From CAYWBW01 sp964456745 (GTDB lineage: Bacteria > Patescibacteriota > Gracilibacteria > GCA-2401425 > JAJOLG01): DNA of 47,088 nt. This document shows, in pieces, positions 15,001 through 30,000 of the stretch. Position numbers and translations under genes: made by a program. The number at the start of each line of letters is the position of its first letter. The stretch's first letter is position 1. The notes under the pieces were generated by a model. It did no database searches and was not told the DNA's origin. It saw only the letters and a list, made by a program, of their open reading frames with translations. The stretch is from assembly GCA_964456745.1 (NCBI GenBank), contig CAYWBW010000017.1:1-47088 (forward strand), written 5' to 3'.

Positions 15001-18000
15001 AAAGTTGGTCTGTTATTTGAACTTGATCGCGATATACTTTACAGTGACTTGATCAATGACACTATGTACAATTATGTTATCAGCAGATTTCAACAGGTTG
15101 AGTAAACAATACATGATCATTTATGTGTAGTCGAGAGGATAGTTATCTTTATATTTCTGGTAATCCTCCTACTGCAACTTGAGTTTGAATAATATGAAAT
15201 TGAGTTGAATATACTTGAACTCAGGCAAATATTAACGATTTACTATCTTGATCTTATATATATCAAGATGTTGAATGAGATATTGAAGATATAGAATTGA
15301 GTTATTATGAATGGAGAAGATATGAGGATGAAACTTGTAGTGGAAGCTGAGAACTTATTAATAGTTGAAGCATTTTAAATTGATGATTTAATTACACTCT
15401 TCAGGTGATTGATCAGCACAAATATATTTCATTTTGAGTAAAGCCTGTTTCAAATAATAATAATATATATAATCATAATTTTGTATGAGATATTGTATTT
15501 GAAAGCACTTGTGTTTGACCAATTTTATGAAATGTTCCTTATGCAGATTATATTTACATTGCAGGTTATCCATTGATATGAGAGCCGCTTACTTGAACAT
15601 ATTCATATTTTGATAATGAATCAGATTTTGAAGATCTAACTAGTTCCGAATATGAATGGTATTCATTTTTACCAACTGCTAGACAGGTTATGCTTTCTTG
15701 AGAAATTAATGCTGGTTTAGATCAGGATATTGAATATCAATATAAGATAGTTGTAACTGGTACTTGATGAGGATTATCTGAATACACTTGAACTTTTCTT
15801 ACAGATAGTTCTTATGTAAATATTACTTCTACAGGTGTACTAATTCCAAGCCCTTGAACTTGATCTGCATATTTTCAACAAATTGAAGTTGAATCTTATT
15901 TAGCTACATTTTCTTGAGCAAGATTAGAATATTGACTTAATGAGTCTTTTTCTAATATATCTTGATCAATTGCACTTTGAATTGTATCTCAGAGCTCAAC
16001 AGGTATTACTCTATCTGGTCAAATTTTATCATGACTTAATGCTTGAGTTCCTTATTTGTTTAGAATTATTGCCTTATGAGTTGATTGAGAATCAGATACA
16101 AAATATTGATCATTTACAACTGATGATGATCCATATATTGAAGTTGTAACAATAGGTGAGTTAGATCCAAGTCCTTGAAACTTGTCGGCAAGTTTTTCAT
16201 CAATAAAGGTTAGAACTCATTGAAGCAATCTTTCTTGAGCATATATTGAGTACTCATTAGATAAAACGTTTGCAACTTTATCTTGATCGCTTTCATTGTG
16301 AACGTGATCTATAAATTGAGAAATTTCAAGTCTTACATGACAGTTAGTTAACTGAGTTTGAACACCTATTAGTGAATGAACTTTGTATTATTATAGACTT
16401 AGGGTGGTGTCAGATTTATGAATGGAAAGCAGCGAGCAATCATTTTTCATTACAAATTCTACTGATCCTAAGATTGTTATTGTAAGTACTTGAACTTTAA
16501 CTCCAGGAATTGAATCACTAGGTATTAATTGAATTAAGATTGCCTTGCTTTGATGAGCTACTTTTGATTCATGATTATTATGAGTTTGAATATTTGATTA
16601 CACTGATTTTACATCAGCATTATCTTGAAATACAGAAGTCATTTGATGACAAAATTGATATATATTATCTTGAGATTTAACAGATGTATTAACTGATCAA
16701 AATGTTTATCAATATAAAGTAGATATTGTTGCTCAGTGAAATGAAGCATTAAGCTGATCTTTTGCATGATTTTTCCAAACTCTTGGATTTACAGCTTATG
16801 TTGATATTACAAATGCGTGACAGTTAAATCCAGCTCCGACTAGTACTACTATGAATATTGAAGGAATTAAAACTGATATGTTCCTAACATGATACTCTTC
16901 ATCGATATTAAGATATTGAACTTGAAGTGATTATGATAATCTTTCTTCATCTGTTGTTTTAAATTCATCAAGCGTACAAATAGATATATGAGAAATAGAA
17001 GTAACTTCAGATGGTCAAATAAATGGACTCATACCATCAACTCAGTATAATTATAAAATTGAAATGTTATCTGATTGAGCTGAATTTGATACAGCAACTT
17101 GAACATTTACAACAGATAGCGTTCCATATGTAGAAGTAAAAACACTTTGAGTATTTATCCCAATTCCAAATACTACAAGCGCAAATATTGGAATGATTCA
17201 GGCAATTTTATATGGTCAATGATTATCATGAGCGACTATAGAATATGGATTGGATGAAACTTATTGATTATCAACAAATCTTTCAATTCAGTGATTTAAT
17301 GGAAGTAATTATTTATTAAATTGAACAGTTACAGGTCTAGATCCGGCTACTTATTATCATTATAGAGTAGTTGTAAATTGAGACTTGTGAGACTCAGATG
17401 TATTAGAAGGTTGACAAATTGTTACCAAAAGCAATGACCCTCTAATAAAGGTGATAGATACATGATCTTTAAGTATAACTTATAAATGAGTTGAGTTTAA
17501 TTGAATAATAGCTTCAGTATTATGATGAGCTATATTTTCATCTTGATCTATAAGTTATTGAACTTGATCTGATTTTGATAATTTAAGCTCAAGTATTTCA
17601 TTAAATGATTATTCTCAAAATGTGTGATGATATCCTGCACGCATTTTGTCTGGAGCAACTATTGAAGATTTAATGTGATCTACTGATTATAATTATAAAA
17701 TTAACATTTTTGGGCTTGATTGATCTAGTATGCTTATATGATCAGCTACATGATCATTCACTACTTTTGCATCAGTCTCTATTGATAATTCTTTGAAACA
17801 AGTTAGTGCCCAAACTTGATCAGTACAGTTTTCTTGAATAAGAGCTATATTTTATCAAGAGAGATATTCTTGAGCAACTTTATATTATTGAACAGATAAT
17901 TCTTATTGATCATGATTTATAACCCTTTCGTGAGAAGAGGATCAAATTGAAGAGTCTCAAAGAATCGATAGCTTTCTTTCTTCTTGATCGCTTGCTTATT

Positions 18001-21000
18001 GATTAAATACAGCTGAGGCTTGAAAATGGATAAGAATGAGAGTTAAGCCTTATTCAGGTACATGAAATCCATATATTTGAGATTGGCATTGGAGTCAGTA
18101 TAAGGATGCAGTTTGAAGAATTAAAAATTATATGTGACCTATAAGATGAGAAAAAATATACGCACCAGAGATTTATCAGTTACCAATATTTACAGATCCT
18201 CCAACTGTAAACGAAAGCATTACTTGATCTTATAATTTTTATGATGATGATCATGATTTAGAATGAAATTCAATAATTAAATGGTTTGTGTCTGACAATG
18301 AAGATTGAATTCCAATTGTTGATACACGTGTTTGAAGTATACCAGACATTGTTCAAATCTATGATAATAGTTTTCAATCAAAATATTTATCTCTTGAGGT
18401 AACTCCTATTTCAGTAGATGATTGAAATCCTAATAATCCTACCACGTGAGAAGCGGTAATTAGTGAGATTGTTCAAATACAGTGAACAAAGCCTAGAGCA
18501 TTTGATTTAGCAATGTATGATAGTGGATCTGTACTTATAGATGCTGTTTCTTATTCTGGAAAATATCTTTATGTTAATGATATGCTTACTTGAACTTATT
18601 CATATATTGATGATGAATGAGATTTGGAGAATGGGTCTGTATTTCAATGGTGTAGATATAAAGAAGATTTATGATGATGAGAAGAAGATTGTTATATGGG
18701 AAATATTACTGGAAGTATTGTTAGACATTTTCAATGACATAAAATTGCTTTTCAGGTTATACCAGTATCTGAACTTTGAACAGTTCCAAGGTATTGAAAT
18801 GCATATACTTCAACATATGCAACTATTACTTGAACTATAATTTGACATGAATCGACAGTGTCTTGAAGTTTGCTTGTAAGAGATAGTTCGTGATCAGCTG
18901 TTAGTTGATCTGTAAATCCAGCTTATACATATGATAATATTTATGCCTCTGACACATATTTTGATATTGACTGAGATGATCCATGAACTTTGTATTATGA
19001 TTGGTATGTTTCTGATGTGAGTGACACGGGTCCTTGGACTAGAGATACTTGATCATTAATCAATTACTTTACTCTTACTGGTACTGATCAGTGAAAGTAT
19101 TATAAATACGAAGCGCATTTATATATATCTAAAGCTTGAACAGAGTTTGGAAAAGAATATCAGCCGAATCCTTCTTTTAAATATTTTGATGAAGGACAGT
19201 ATGTTAGTAATGTTGTAAGAATTCATTGAAGAAAGCCAGTTAACTCTTGAGCTATAGCACTGACTTGAATACTTTTACCATGAGAAATTGTTACATGACT
19301 TTATGAATATAAAGATTATGAGAAAGATCCTGAAAGTTTTGATGGGAGTGGAAATTCACTGTCTGAATATTATTGGTATGATCAGTGATTTGCTTGATGA
19401 GAATGTACTTGAGCAACTACACTGCTTCAGTCTGGAACAATTATAAATGATTGATTATTGTGATCAAAAATGTACAAGATTTGAACATGATCAATATGAA
19501 GATGTATTGCCTTTTGAATAAGACTTATATCAAATACTTGATCTGTTTATCCTCCAGATAGTGCTTATTGAGATATTATTATATGAGATGCTTTTGGACA
19601 GCTGCCAGATAATGCACCAACATCTTCATGACTTTCAATATTATGATCTTGATGAGTTGTTGTTGGTATAGGTGAGCCTCCAAGGAGTCCGGATATGATT
19701 ACTTGAACTTATGCATATTTTGATTATGAAAATGATCCTCAAATAGTTGAAAATACAGAGGTGATATGGAATGTGTATTCAGGCTCTACGCTTACTGCAT
19801 CATTGGTATTATCTTGAAATTTGTCTTTAAATCCAGACTTAATTAATTTTCAATTAACTTGATCTTATCAGTGAAATTGGATTGAATTTGGAGTTAGACA
19901 TGATTCAACATGATGAGTTATAAACACTTGATCATGGCTTTATACTAATCTGTATCAGATTAATGGTAATGCTCCAGAGGCAAGAGATGTAAAGATTTAC
20001 ATGTCTTGAGCAGAGCTAACATGAACTTCTACTGTTCTTGATCACCTTACATGAACTTTCTCCTATTTTGATATGGAAGGCGATGTTTGGAATGAAGGTG
20101 CTACAAGTTATCAATGGTTAAGATTTAGTAATTCTTGATGCATCTCTTGATATTTAGCTGAAGCTTGAAATGAAGTTGAGTATACACTTACATGAGCAGA
20201 TCAGCAAAATTATATTTGACTTGTTATTAGTCCTGTATCTACGACATGAATTCCAAATCAGTGATCTGTTTCAAATATATCTAAGTGTATTTGACCAATT
20301 CAAGGACATGTTCCAGAAATTCCATATTTGTTTGTTACTTGATATCCACTTGTATGAGATAAAATGACATGATTTTATTGATGGAGTGATATTGAGTGAG
20401 ATATTGAGTGACCATCAGAATATTATTGGCTAATAGCTTGATCATCATCCATTGAATGATTGGAAAATTATTCACCTATTGCTAGTGGGATAATAAATCC
20501 ATCACTTTTACCGTGAAATACTATAAATTTAGAACTATCACATGCTATGTGATCTTATCAATTAAAGTTAGCAATAAGACCCATTGCTGCATCTTGAGAT
20601 CCATATGAAAGTAAAAAATGGTATTTTAGTAAATATATTGATCCAGTTGCTTTGTGATTAGTTGACCCAGAGCAGTGGGATTCTGATTTTAGTAATCCAT
20701 GGGATGGTTCTTGGAATCCATCTTGGCTTGGGAATTGGGTTGATCCAGGTTTAGATGAGTTTTCACCAGTGATAAATCTTTATCCAATGAATCCACCTGA
20801 GGTGTGGGAACACTATAGTCCAAGGGTAACAGATACTTGATGAAATGCGCTTCCAAGTGTGTTTTTAAACCAAACAATTAAAGCAATATCATGATATAAA
20901 AAATCTTATATATATTATGATAGAGATCATGAACCTGAATGAAATTCTCTTTATGATTGGATCATTGCTGATGATGAGTATTGAACTAATTCTTATGTAT

Positions 21001-24000
21001 ATTCATCTTGATCTGAGGTAACCTTTGATGATATATGATATCAATGAAAATGGGTAGCCCTTAGGGTTACTCCTGTATCGGCAGTTTGATGATGGATAGC
21101 TACTAATTATTATACTTGAACAGCTGTTACGTGAGAATTCGCTGTTATTACAGATCATCCACCGGTATCTACCGATATAAGTATGATTGATGAGTCTTGA
21201 GTAATAGTAGCTCAGTGACAAAAAACTAACACATGACAGTCACTTTCTGTTTTATCTTGAACATCTACATATTTTGATGAAGAAGCAAATTTGTATTATG
21301 ATACTGATTATCAATGGTGGATCTTTGAATCTTTGCTTGATAATACAGGGTCAATTGCTTGATCTTGAGATACATTTATCCCACTTTCTGAGCATCAATG
21401 AAAATATTTAAAATTAAAAGTTAGGCAGATTTCAACAGGTTGATATCTAAATACATGAGAGTGGCAATTTAGCGATGCTTGATTTGTATTATGAAATAAG
21501 CCAGTACTTACTTGAAGCACAAACTTTGTTTGAATGATAGATTATAGTAATACGTGAGGGGATTTGTTATCAGGTACTTCATATGTACTTGAGCAAATAT
21601 CTTGAACATATGCTTACTTCGATATTGATTTAGATATTGAGTGAGAAACAATGTTTCAATGGTATAGATCAAGTAGTCAAAGTTGGACTTGAGCAGAGAT
21701 TATTTCTTGAGCTACGGCTTTAAATTATACTCTCACATGAGCAGATCAACTTCAATACATTGCACTTGCTATCGTGCCTGTTTCTGATTCTTCATCTTGA
21801 GCTATTCCAATAGAGTGAAATATATTTTCTTGAAGTTTTATGTGACCAATATGGTGAAATGTTCCAACACTGTCTTGATATTATATTAGAGACTCTATTT
21901 GAATAAATGACATCTTAATATGACAGAGTGTTGTATGGATTCATGATTATGTAGATTTGGATTGTGTATTAAGTCCAGATGATTTGTGTGAATGAAGTAG
22001 TTTACATAAATGGTATATCGATTCGTTTCCATGATGAGATTTTACTCAATTAGCTTGAACTTGAACTTCGCTTATTGTTGATTCATCTTATGAATGAAAA
22101 TACATAAAATCATGGAAAACACCAATAGATGCATTTGGGTATCCGAATGTATGAACTTGATATTGGAGCAATGTAGTTTGACCAGTTTTACTTGATAGCG
22201 ATTTTGATATGGTTGCAGATATTCATGATAATTGTCCTGCCGTCGTAAATCCTCCTTTTTATCCAAATGGGCCTCAGAAAAATACAGATGCACCAAAACT
22301 TTATACAGATATATCAGTTTCAAGTAGTAGAGGTGCGCACCCTGATAGGCCAAGTCCATTATGGAATCCTGATACTAGCTTCTTTACATCAGCAGATACT
22401 CGACCTTGATGAGCTTGAAATTTGGTTGATTGAGATATATCTTGAGAAGAGGATAGTTATTGGCTTACACTATCTCAAATCGATGTGGATTTAACACTTA
22501 AATTAGGTGAGCCAGAATACATCTGAAAGGTAGTATTTTATGTAAATAACTGATGAGATTATCTTTGAGATTATAATTATATAATTGAAAAACCACTTGA
22601 TTCAGACGATATTGAGTGAGAATGGGTAGAAGTAACACATCTTGCATGAGCATGACTATCTTCAAGTAGTTGACAGTTTGCACTTTCATGAGGGCTAGCA
22701 GGTGATAATAGATATGAAATTAATTTTCCAATTCCTTTTAAGTCTCAGTATATAAGAATTAAACTTCAAAAAATATGAACCAAGAAAGATAATGCTCTTC
22801 ATTATAATCTAACTGAAATTGAAGTTTATAATGGTTGAGATCTTTACTGAGATGCTTGTGATATATGTTGGCAGGTATGAGGAAATCCAAATGAATCTTC
22901 TCAAAATGGATGGGAATCTTGTAGTTCAAAGTACATTTCAGAAGACTGAGATCAGCAGTGAATTTTCTTTGAAGACCCAATGTGTTGAACAATCTGTGAG
23001 GCAAATTGACTATATAGAAGTCCTCCATGAAAAGCCCTTGATGTTTATATAAATGAATATGATAATGAGAACATAGCACAACAAGCATTAACTTGAACTC
23101 TTTATTGACGCACTCCAATACTTACATGAATCCCTGCCTTCTCTTCTGTGTATACAGATAAAAATTTATCTTGAACAGCTTTGTATTATAGGGCGCAGTT
23201 ATCAACTAATGAAAGTTTTTCTTGAGAGTTGGTATGGGATACAGCAGAATTTGAATCACCGCCTTCAGGTTCTATTCCGATATCAAATTGTCAAGAGCTA
23301 CAGGATATAAATCTATGATGAACATATGATACTAAATATCATTTAACTAATGATATAATGTGTTGAGACACAGTGCTTTGGAACTTTGAGGATGGTAAGT
23401 GATTTCAATGATTTGAGCCAATATTTGTTGATAGAAATATACTTCTAGACTGAAGATGATTTAGAATTAGAAATCTTTATATCTGAAGAAGTTTAGAAAA
23501 TAATGTTTGATTATTTGGTGCACATACAATCAATTATCGATGAGAACAAATATATTTTTCAAAAGTTATAGATACTGTATTTGAAGATATATATGTATCT
23601 TGAAATAATAATGTTTGAGCTATATGTTGAAAAAGTTGTTATGTAGAAAATTCATATGCTTCCTGATATATAAGATGAAATGATAATGTTTGAGGTTTTG
23701 TTGGTAATCTTGCAGCTATGAATCGTAGAGGTTTTTATATAAAACAATCGATTGCAAATTTAAGAGTTGAATGAATAAATAATATTGGTTGATTTGCATG
23801 AACAGTTTCTCCTTATTGTTCTGTGATTGATTCGTATAATAAATGAGAAGTAATTTGAGAATCTAAGGTTTGATGATTAGTATGATATCTTTATGCATCA
23901 AATATAGTATCATCATATTCCATATGAGAGGTGACTTGAGATTCATATGCTTGATGACTTGTGTGATATATTTATTCACAAAATAAAAGTTATGGTAGCT

Positions 24001-27000
24001 ATAAGAATGCAAAGATATATCATTCAGCATATGACACTGAGCAGACAAGATCGGTCGATAGTTATGCATGATATTGAACTCCAAATGACTATAGAATAAC
24101 TTATAATTTTCATACATGACTTAGTACTGAGCAAATGCAAAGTACATGAACTTATAAATATTGATGGAATAAAAGTGATCATTGGAATGAAGAGTGAGAA
24201 GCAGCTACATGGAAAGTTGAGACTTGAGAGTATCCTGCACTTCAGTGGGAAAAAGAAATCTTTTCACCATTAAGCAAATGAGGTTTGGTTATGACCTGAA
24301 TATCTGTATGAGATAGAACTGCTACTGGTTTGATGATATATGATAATAGTGAATCTACTTTACCAGATTATTCAAATGCACAGAGTTTACCTACATATTT
24401 CTTTAGAATGATGTTTTGGGATGAATCAGATGAGATGTGAGCTTGGTCAGATCCTGTGAGCTTGGTTTATAAAACAATTCCAAGAGCTGAAAGTATTTTG
24501 ATAATATGAAATAATTGAGTTTGAAATATGCTAACTTGAACATATATATTTGCAGATAATGATTGAGATACTGACAATTGATCTATACTTAATTGGTATA
24601 TAACCGACAATGTTCCTTCTTGACCATACGAATTTTTGTGAACATGAAAAAATTATACTCCAGTTTCTGATGATGTTGGAAGATATTTAATTTTGACAGT
24701 AACTCCAATTGCTAACAATGTTCCATATACAGGAGCAACTTCTACTTGATCATATTGACCAATTACATTATATGAAGATTCTTCAGATGACAGTTGTGTT
24801 ATCAGTGGTTTTCCACTTGAATTTGAATCGCTGTGAACAGAGTGAAAAATCTCTTGAATATTTACAGAGTCTTGATCATCTTATCTTTCAAGTCTAGTTG
24901 ATATATGAGAAGCTTGAAGCAATTTGAGATTTAAATCATCTTACAATTGATCTTATATTAAAAATAGTGATAACAGTGATGTTAAAGGTGTTATTAGTAG
25001 TGAAGCAATTGGAGAAGTAGATTTAGTTATTACAAATAATGATGTTTATAATTGAGAATCAACAAAAGCATTTGTACATGTAAAAGATATAAATTGAAGA
25101 TCAAAGGCTTGAGCTTCTGTGACTATTACAGATTGAAGTCAAAATTGGTCTTGTTCAACTGTGACAGATATTAATTGAATGTGCTCATCTACAATTACTT
25201 TCCCTGATACAAGTTCAACAAAATCTTTATACGCTCAAAGTTGATGAGTTGATTCAGATTCTGAGTCTGTAGTTACTAATGCTTCTGTTTGAGATGTTGT
25301 GATTAGTTGAACGTTTTGAGCTTGAGCAGAACTTCCAGATAGGGATATGTTTCCTTCGGAGACTTTTGATGTCCCAATTTATATACAAACACAAAGTGAT
25401 AAAATTGAAGCATTTAAAATTGAATTTACTTATGATAGTACAAAGTTTTCAAGTGTTTGAACCAAGGTTTCATTTCCGTGAAATTTCTTAAAAAAATGAC
25501 TTAACGAAATAGATAATTGAGCAACTAAAACTCTTAAATTTATTTGAAAGAGTAATACAGAAGAAAATTATTGAGTTAGGCATCACGTAGCTACAATTCA
25601 CTTACGATCTACAAGTTTTGGTTTATGAAACTTTAATGCAAACTTGCTGGAGCTTACCAAGGGTACTACAAAATATGTAGATGAAAGTTCTCCTGTAGTT
25701 ATGAGTTTTAGAGATAAGTGATCAATAAATCGTACATCTGGTGTAATTAACGTAAGATCAGTTGTTCCAGTGTGAGTACTTGCTTATCCTGAAGAGTACC
25801 AAATTTTAGATACTTCTCCGCTTGATTGAGATGTTATAGAATTTTGAATAAATACAAAAAAGATTTATAATAACTGAGATAATATTTTAGATACAAATCA
25901 AGTTTCATGTGTTTCAAATGATCTTTGAACAGCAAGTTGAAATTGTGTTACTATGCAGGCAACTTGAAAATGAACTTGATCGATTTCTGTGGATTTTGCA
26001 TGAGACTCAAGAAATGTAAGTGTTGATGTGTTTAGACCAAGTAATTTAAGATTTGATTCAAATACTCTTGATACTAATTTACAAGAAATAACATGAATTT
26101 GAGGATATCAAACAACTAAAGTAGATGTTTTAGCTGATTTTGATAATTGAAATATTTGAAACAAGTTCACAATGAAGGTGAATGATTATGTTAATCTTTC
26201 AATAGCTTCACCGTTTACAGTAATATGAGATGATGAGCTTAGTGTAAGTGGGCCAAGTACAACAAAAACTTTATCAGCAAGTACAGATTCTATTGGTAAT
26301 GCGAGCACATGAATATTATCTAGTTGAAATGTAAATATCACAGAACTCTATTTATGAGCTCCTTGAGCATTTGATATATCTTACGTAGATGATCAAACTC
26401 AAGAAGCTTGAGATAATGAAAAGAGAATTAAGGCTAGTTCTAGGTCATTCTTTGATAACATGTGGCTTACAAGGCAGCTTGAGGTCTATGCAAAATTTGA
26501 TGATAATTTTAAGTATAGAGTTGATAGCAGTGACGTTGATAGTTTTTCAAAGGTATGAGCTCAAATATTGATAAGTTCTTGATGACTAATACAAACTCAA
26601 TCTGTTTGATGAATAGCAAAAGTTACTGCTACTGTTTGAGCAATAACTTGAAATGCAGACATTTGTGTAGATTTACCAGCACCAGAAGCGATATTGGCTA
26701 CTATTGAAAATAATCAAAGTATATTAGCTGTTAATTGAGATGACCCTGCATTTGCTCATTATCAAGGTCAGACTTGATCTAATATTTTAGTGTCAGTTAA
26801 GTTGAATTGAACTAATGGAGAATATTGGGTTAATGCTAGTACTTTACCATACGATATAACATATACAATTACTTGATGATCATGAAAAATTGCAATGTCT
26901 GGAAATCATGTTTATTCACTTGATAATTGATTTACTACTACTTGAGAAGTTACAGTGTCACTTCACATTGGTGGTCAAAATTATTTAATTGATACAGTTG

Positions 27001-30000
27001 ATATTGATGTAGTTTGATCTATTGGTTTAGAGCTTGAGACTTACGAACAATATACCCCATGAATTGATAGAATATCTGATACAGTTTTATCAAAAATTGA
27101 GGCAACAAGCGAGTATCAAAAAGCTTGGGTTGAGGTAATAGAAAATTATTCTAATAATACCTCTAAAAATGTTACACTAGAGAGTGATCTTTATTATTTC
27201 TCAACAAATATTTGAGTAATTGACTTTACTACTCAGAGCCCAATAAATCTACTAGAGAGAGTATGAACTTGAACTTGAGATATTTATGCTGTTAGTACAG
27301 TAAATTCTTCATCTGAGACCTGAGTAAAAAGATCAAACTCTGTTACTATAGAAGTTTCTGATAGTCCAGTAAATATAGTTAGCGCTTCAAATTTTGAAAT
27401 GAATATTGTTGACATGAGTTGACTAGAAAATAAAACTTATCAAATTTGATGATATGTAACATTCGATGATTGGTCTAGAAGAGTAATAACAAGTAAAGAT
27501 CATTTATGAACTTGAGCCTGAGATTATTGATGACTAATTTCTTGATTTTTAGATTTTACTTCAAGTAATCCTTGAGTTATAAGCGTAGATTCTGATTGAT
27601 TAATGACATTGCACTGAAATTGAATATCAGAAATAACTGTAAGTATGAAAGCTTGACAGGACATAGATACAATCTTTACATGAGATAATTTTTCAAAGAA
27701 AGTTGCATGAAATTTAGATCCAAATGAGTATGATGTTGATTTATGAAATAGAACTTGATTACAATTTATATCTGATAGTTCTACTATTTCAGTTCCGGTA
27801 ATTATAAATACATCAAATAAAAATCTTGAATGATATGATATTAGAATTATTTATGATTCAAGTGCTTTAAGTTTAGATGAGGGTAATTTAAATTGAGTAA
27901 TTACAAATAATGTAACTGAGGGGTCATTTAGTTTAACTCCTAATGTATTAGATCTTTGATGATGAATGAAAAAATTAATGCTCATTTGATCAAAAGAAGA
28001 TTGAATAATTTCAGCTAGTACTTATAAAAAAGTTGCGACAATTAGTTTTACAAAGGAAGCATGACTTACTAATCAGGTACTTTGATGAGTTATTTGAGAA
28101 TTAGTTGTAAGTTGAGATGTTTATACTACAACTGGCATAATTGCTTGATCTTGAAGTTTTTATTCTAGCTCAGATTTATCTTATAGTGATAATATATTTA
28201 ATGATAATGTGTATAAAACATACTTTTCATTTGTTAATAATTTTAAGAGCTTGATAGATACTATGTTTCAGAATACAGATTCAAGTTTATATTTAGCTGA
28301 TGTTTTTAAGGATTGATATTATTCATCAAATTGAGTTGCACCAGTTATATGAGATTTAAGTTCTGATTGTAAGTTTTCGGTTAATGATCTTGTTAAAACT
28401 TATGAATTTTTGGTAAGTGCATATGTACCTGATGATTATTGAATGTTAATGTGAAATGTATTTGGGCCAGCAACAGAAACTTGAATAGATTTAACTGATG
28501 CATCATTAATAAGCAGTGTGCTTGCAAGAAAACTTCCATTTTTAGAAGGTCTTATAATCACAAAGTGAACTGCTGCAGATGAATTTTCATTAAGAGCATA
28601 TTTCTTAGATCAGACAGATGATTGATTGATTGCAAACACTTGATGATTAACTGTTAAATTTGAAGTTGGACCTGTATGACTAGCCTGAGCTTGAACTGTT
28701 TATGAAGCTAGTATTAATCCATGAGATTATTATTATGAATATAATGATATTTCTATTTCATGAGAATATTGAGTGGTAGTTCATGTTGTAAAAGATTGAA
28801 ATACATGAGCATTTTTAAATAGTTTAGTGTTTGATCCTGAAAGTTGAGTCTTTACACCAATTGTAACTTTCTCAAGCTGATCAATACCAACAAATGCAGG
28901 TGATTATAATACATTATATTGATCTAAATATATTGAACAATATTGAGCTTGTAGTACAGACCTTCCAGAGATTGATATTACAAATACTTGAACAAATCCT
29001 AGTTTTGCTTGAAATGAAATTACATTTGATAATATAGAAGCTGAGGTTAGTTGAGGATCGTTATCTTGAGCTTATATTGTTTATGAAAAAGAAGATTGAT
29101 CATATTCTGGAAAAGTTACATTGTCATTTTCACAAAGTTGAACTACTTGGTCAATTTCTTGATCAGATACACTTTCTCTATCTTGAGGTGAATTGCATTA
29201 TTATACAATTTATGTAGATGATACGTGAATGAGAGCGGATCAGACTTGACCTTTTGAATTTTATACTCCTTCACTTGTGCCGATTGTTAAGATTGCAAGT
29301 GTTTGAACAAATACTACAGATGAACCTTCCTCATCAGTGAGTTTTGAATGAATAAAAGTTAATATGCTTGGATGAGCAGTGTATTCATGAGCATATATTA
29401 GATACTGGTTAGATGACATGACTTCTTCAGGTACTTATAATTTAACTTGATCTATTACAGATATTGCCTGACATTATATATGATTTACACTATCTTGAAC
29501 TATTGCATGAATTATTACAAATGAAGTTTACAATTATGAGCTTGTAGTTGAGTCTGGTGATCCATTAGTTTATGATTCTCAGACATGATATTTTATTACT
29601 TGAGAGTGAATTAAGATTACAGAAACTTGATCTTTATCAATGTGATTTGATAATTTAACACTTAGTTGAGTTGAGGTTAAAACATTTTGATGAGCTGTTT
29701 ATCAAGAGGTTTACATTTCTTATACATCACTAGATTGATTAAATAGCTGACAGCAAACTTTGAGTTACTCAGAAAGCATTTGAGACACTGTTAGTATTTA
29801 TACATTATCTTGAGAGCTAACATGATTAGATGAGTGAATTATTTATAATTTACAAATTACTGCTAGTGAATACTGATGAGATCAGGATATAGTTTATATC
29901 TGACAATTTAGAACAGACTCATCACTTCCAATATTTGAGATAATTAGTACAGGATCACAAGTTGATATTACTCATACATGAATCACTATTGCCTGAATAG

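Noticed and set aside
22072..23118. Several minus-strand open frames opposite the giant gene
   Set aside because: They lack domain signatures and overlap the domain-bearing + frame; frames of this length are expected opposite repetitive, AT-rich coding sequence.
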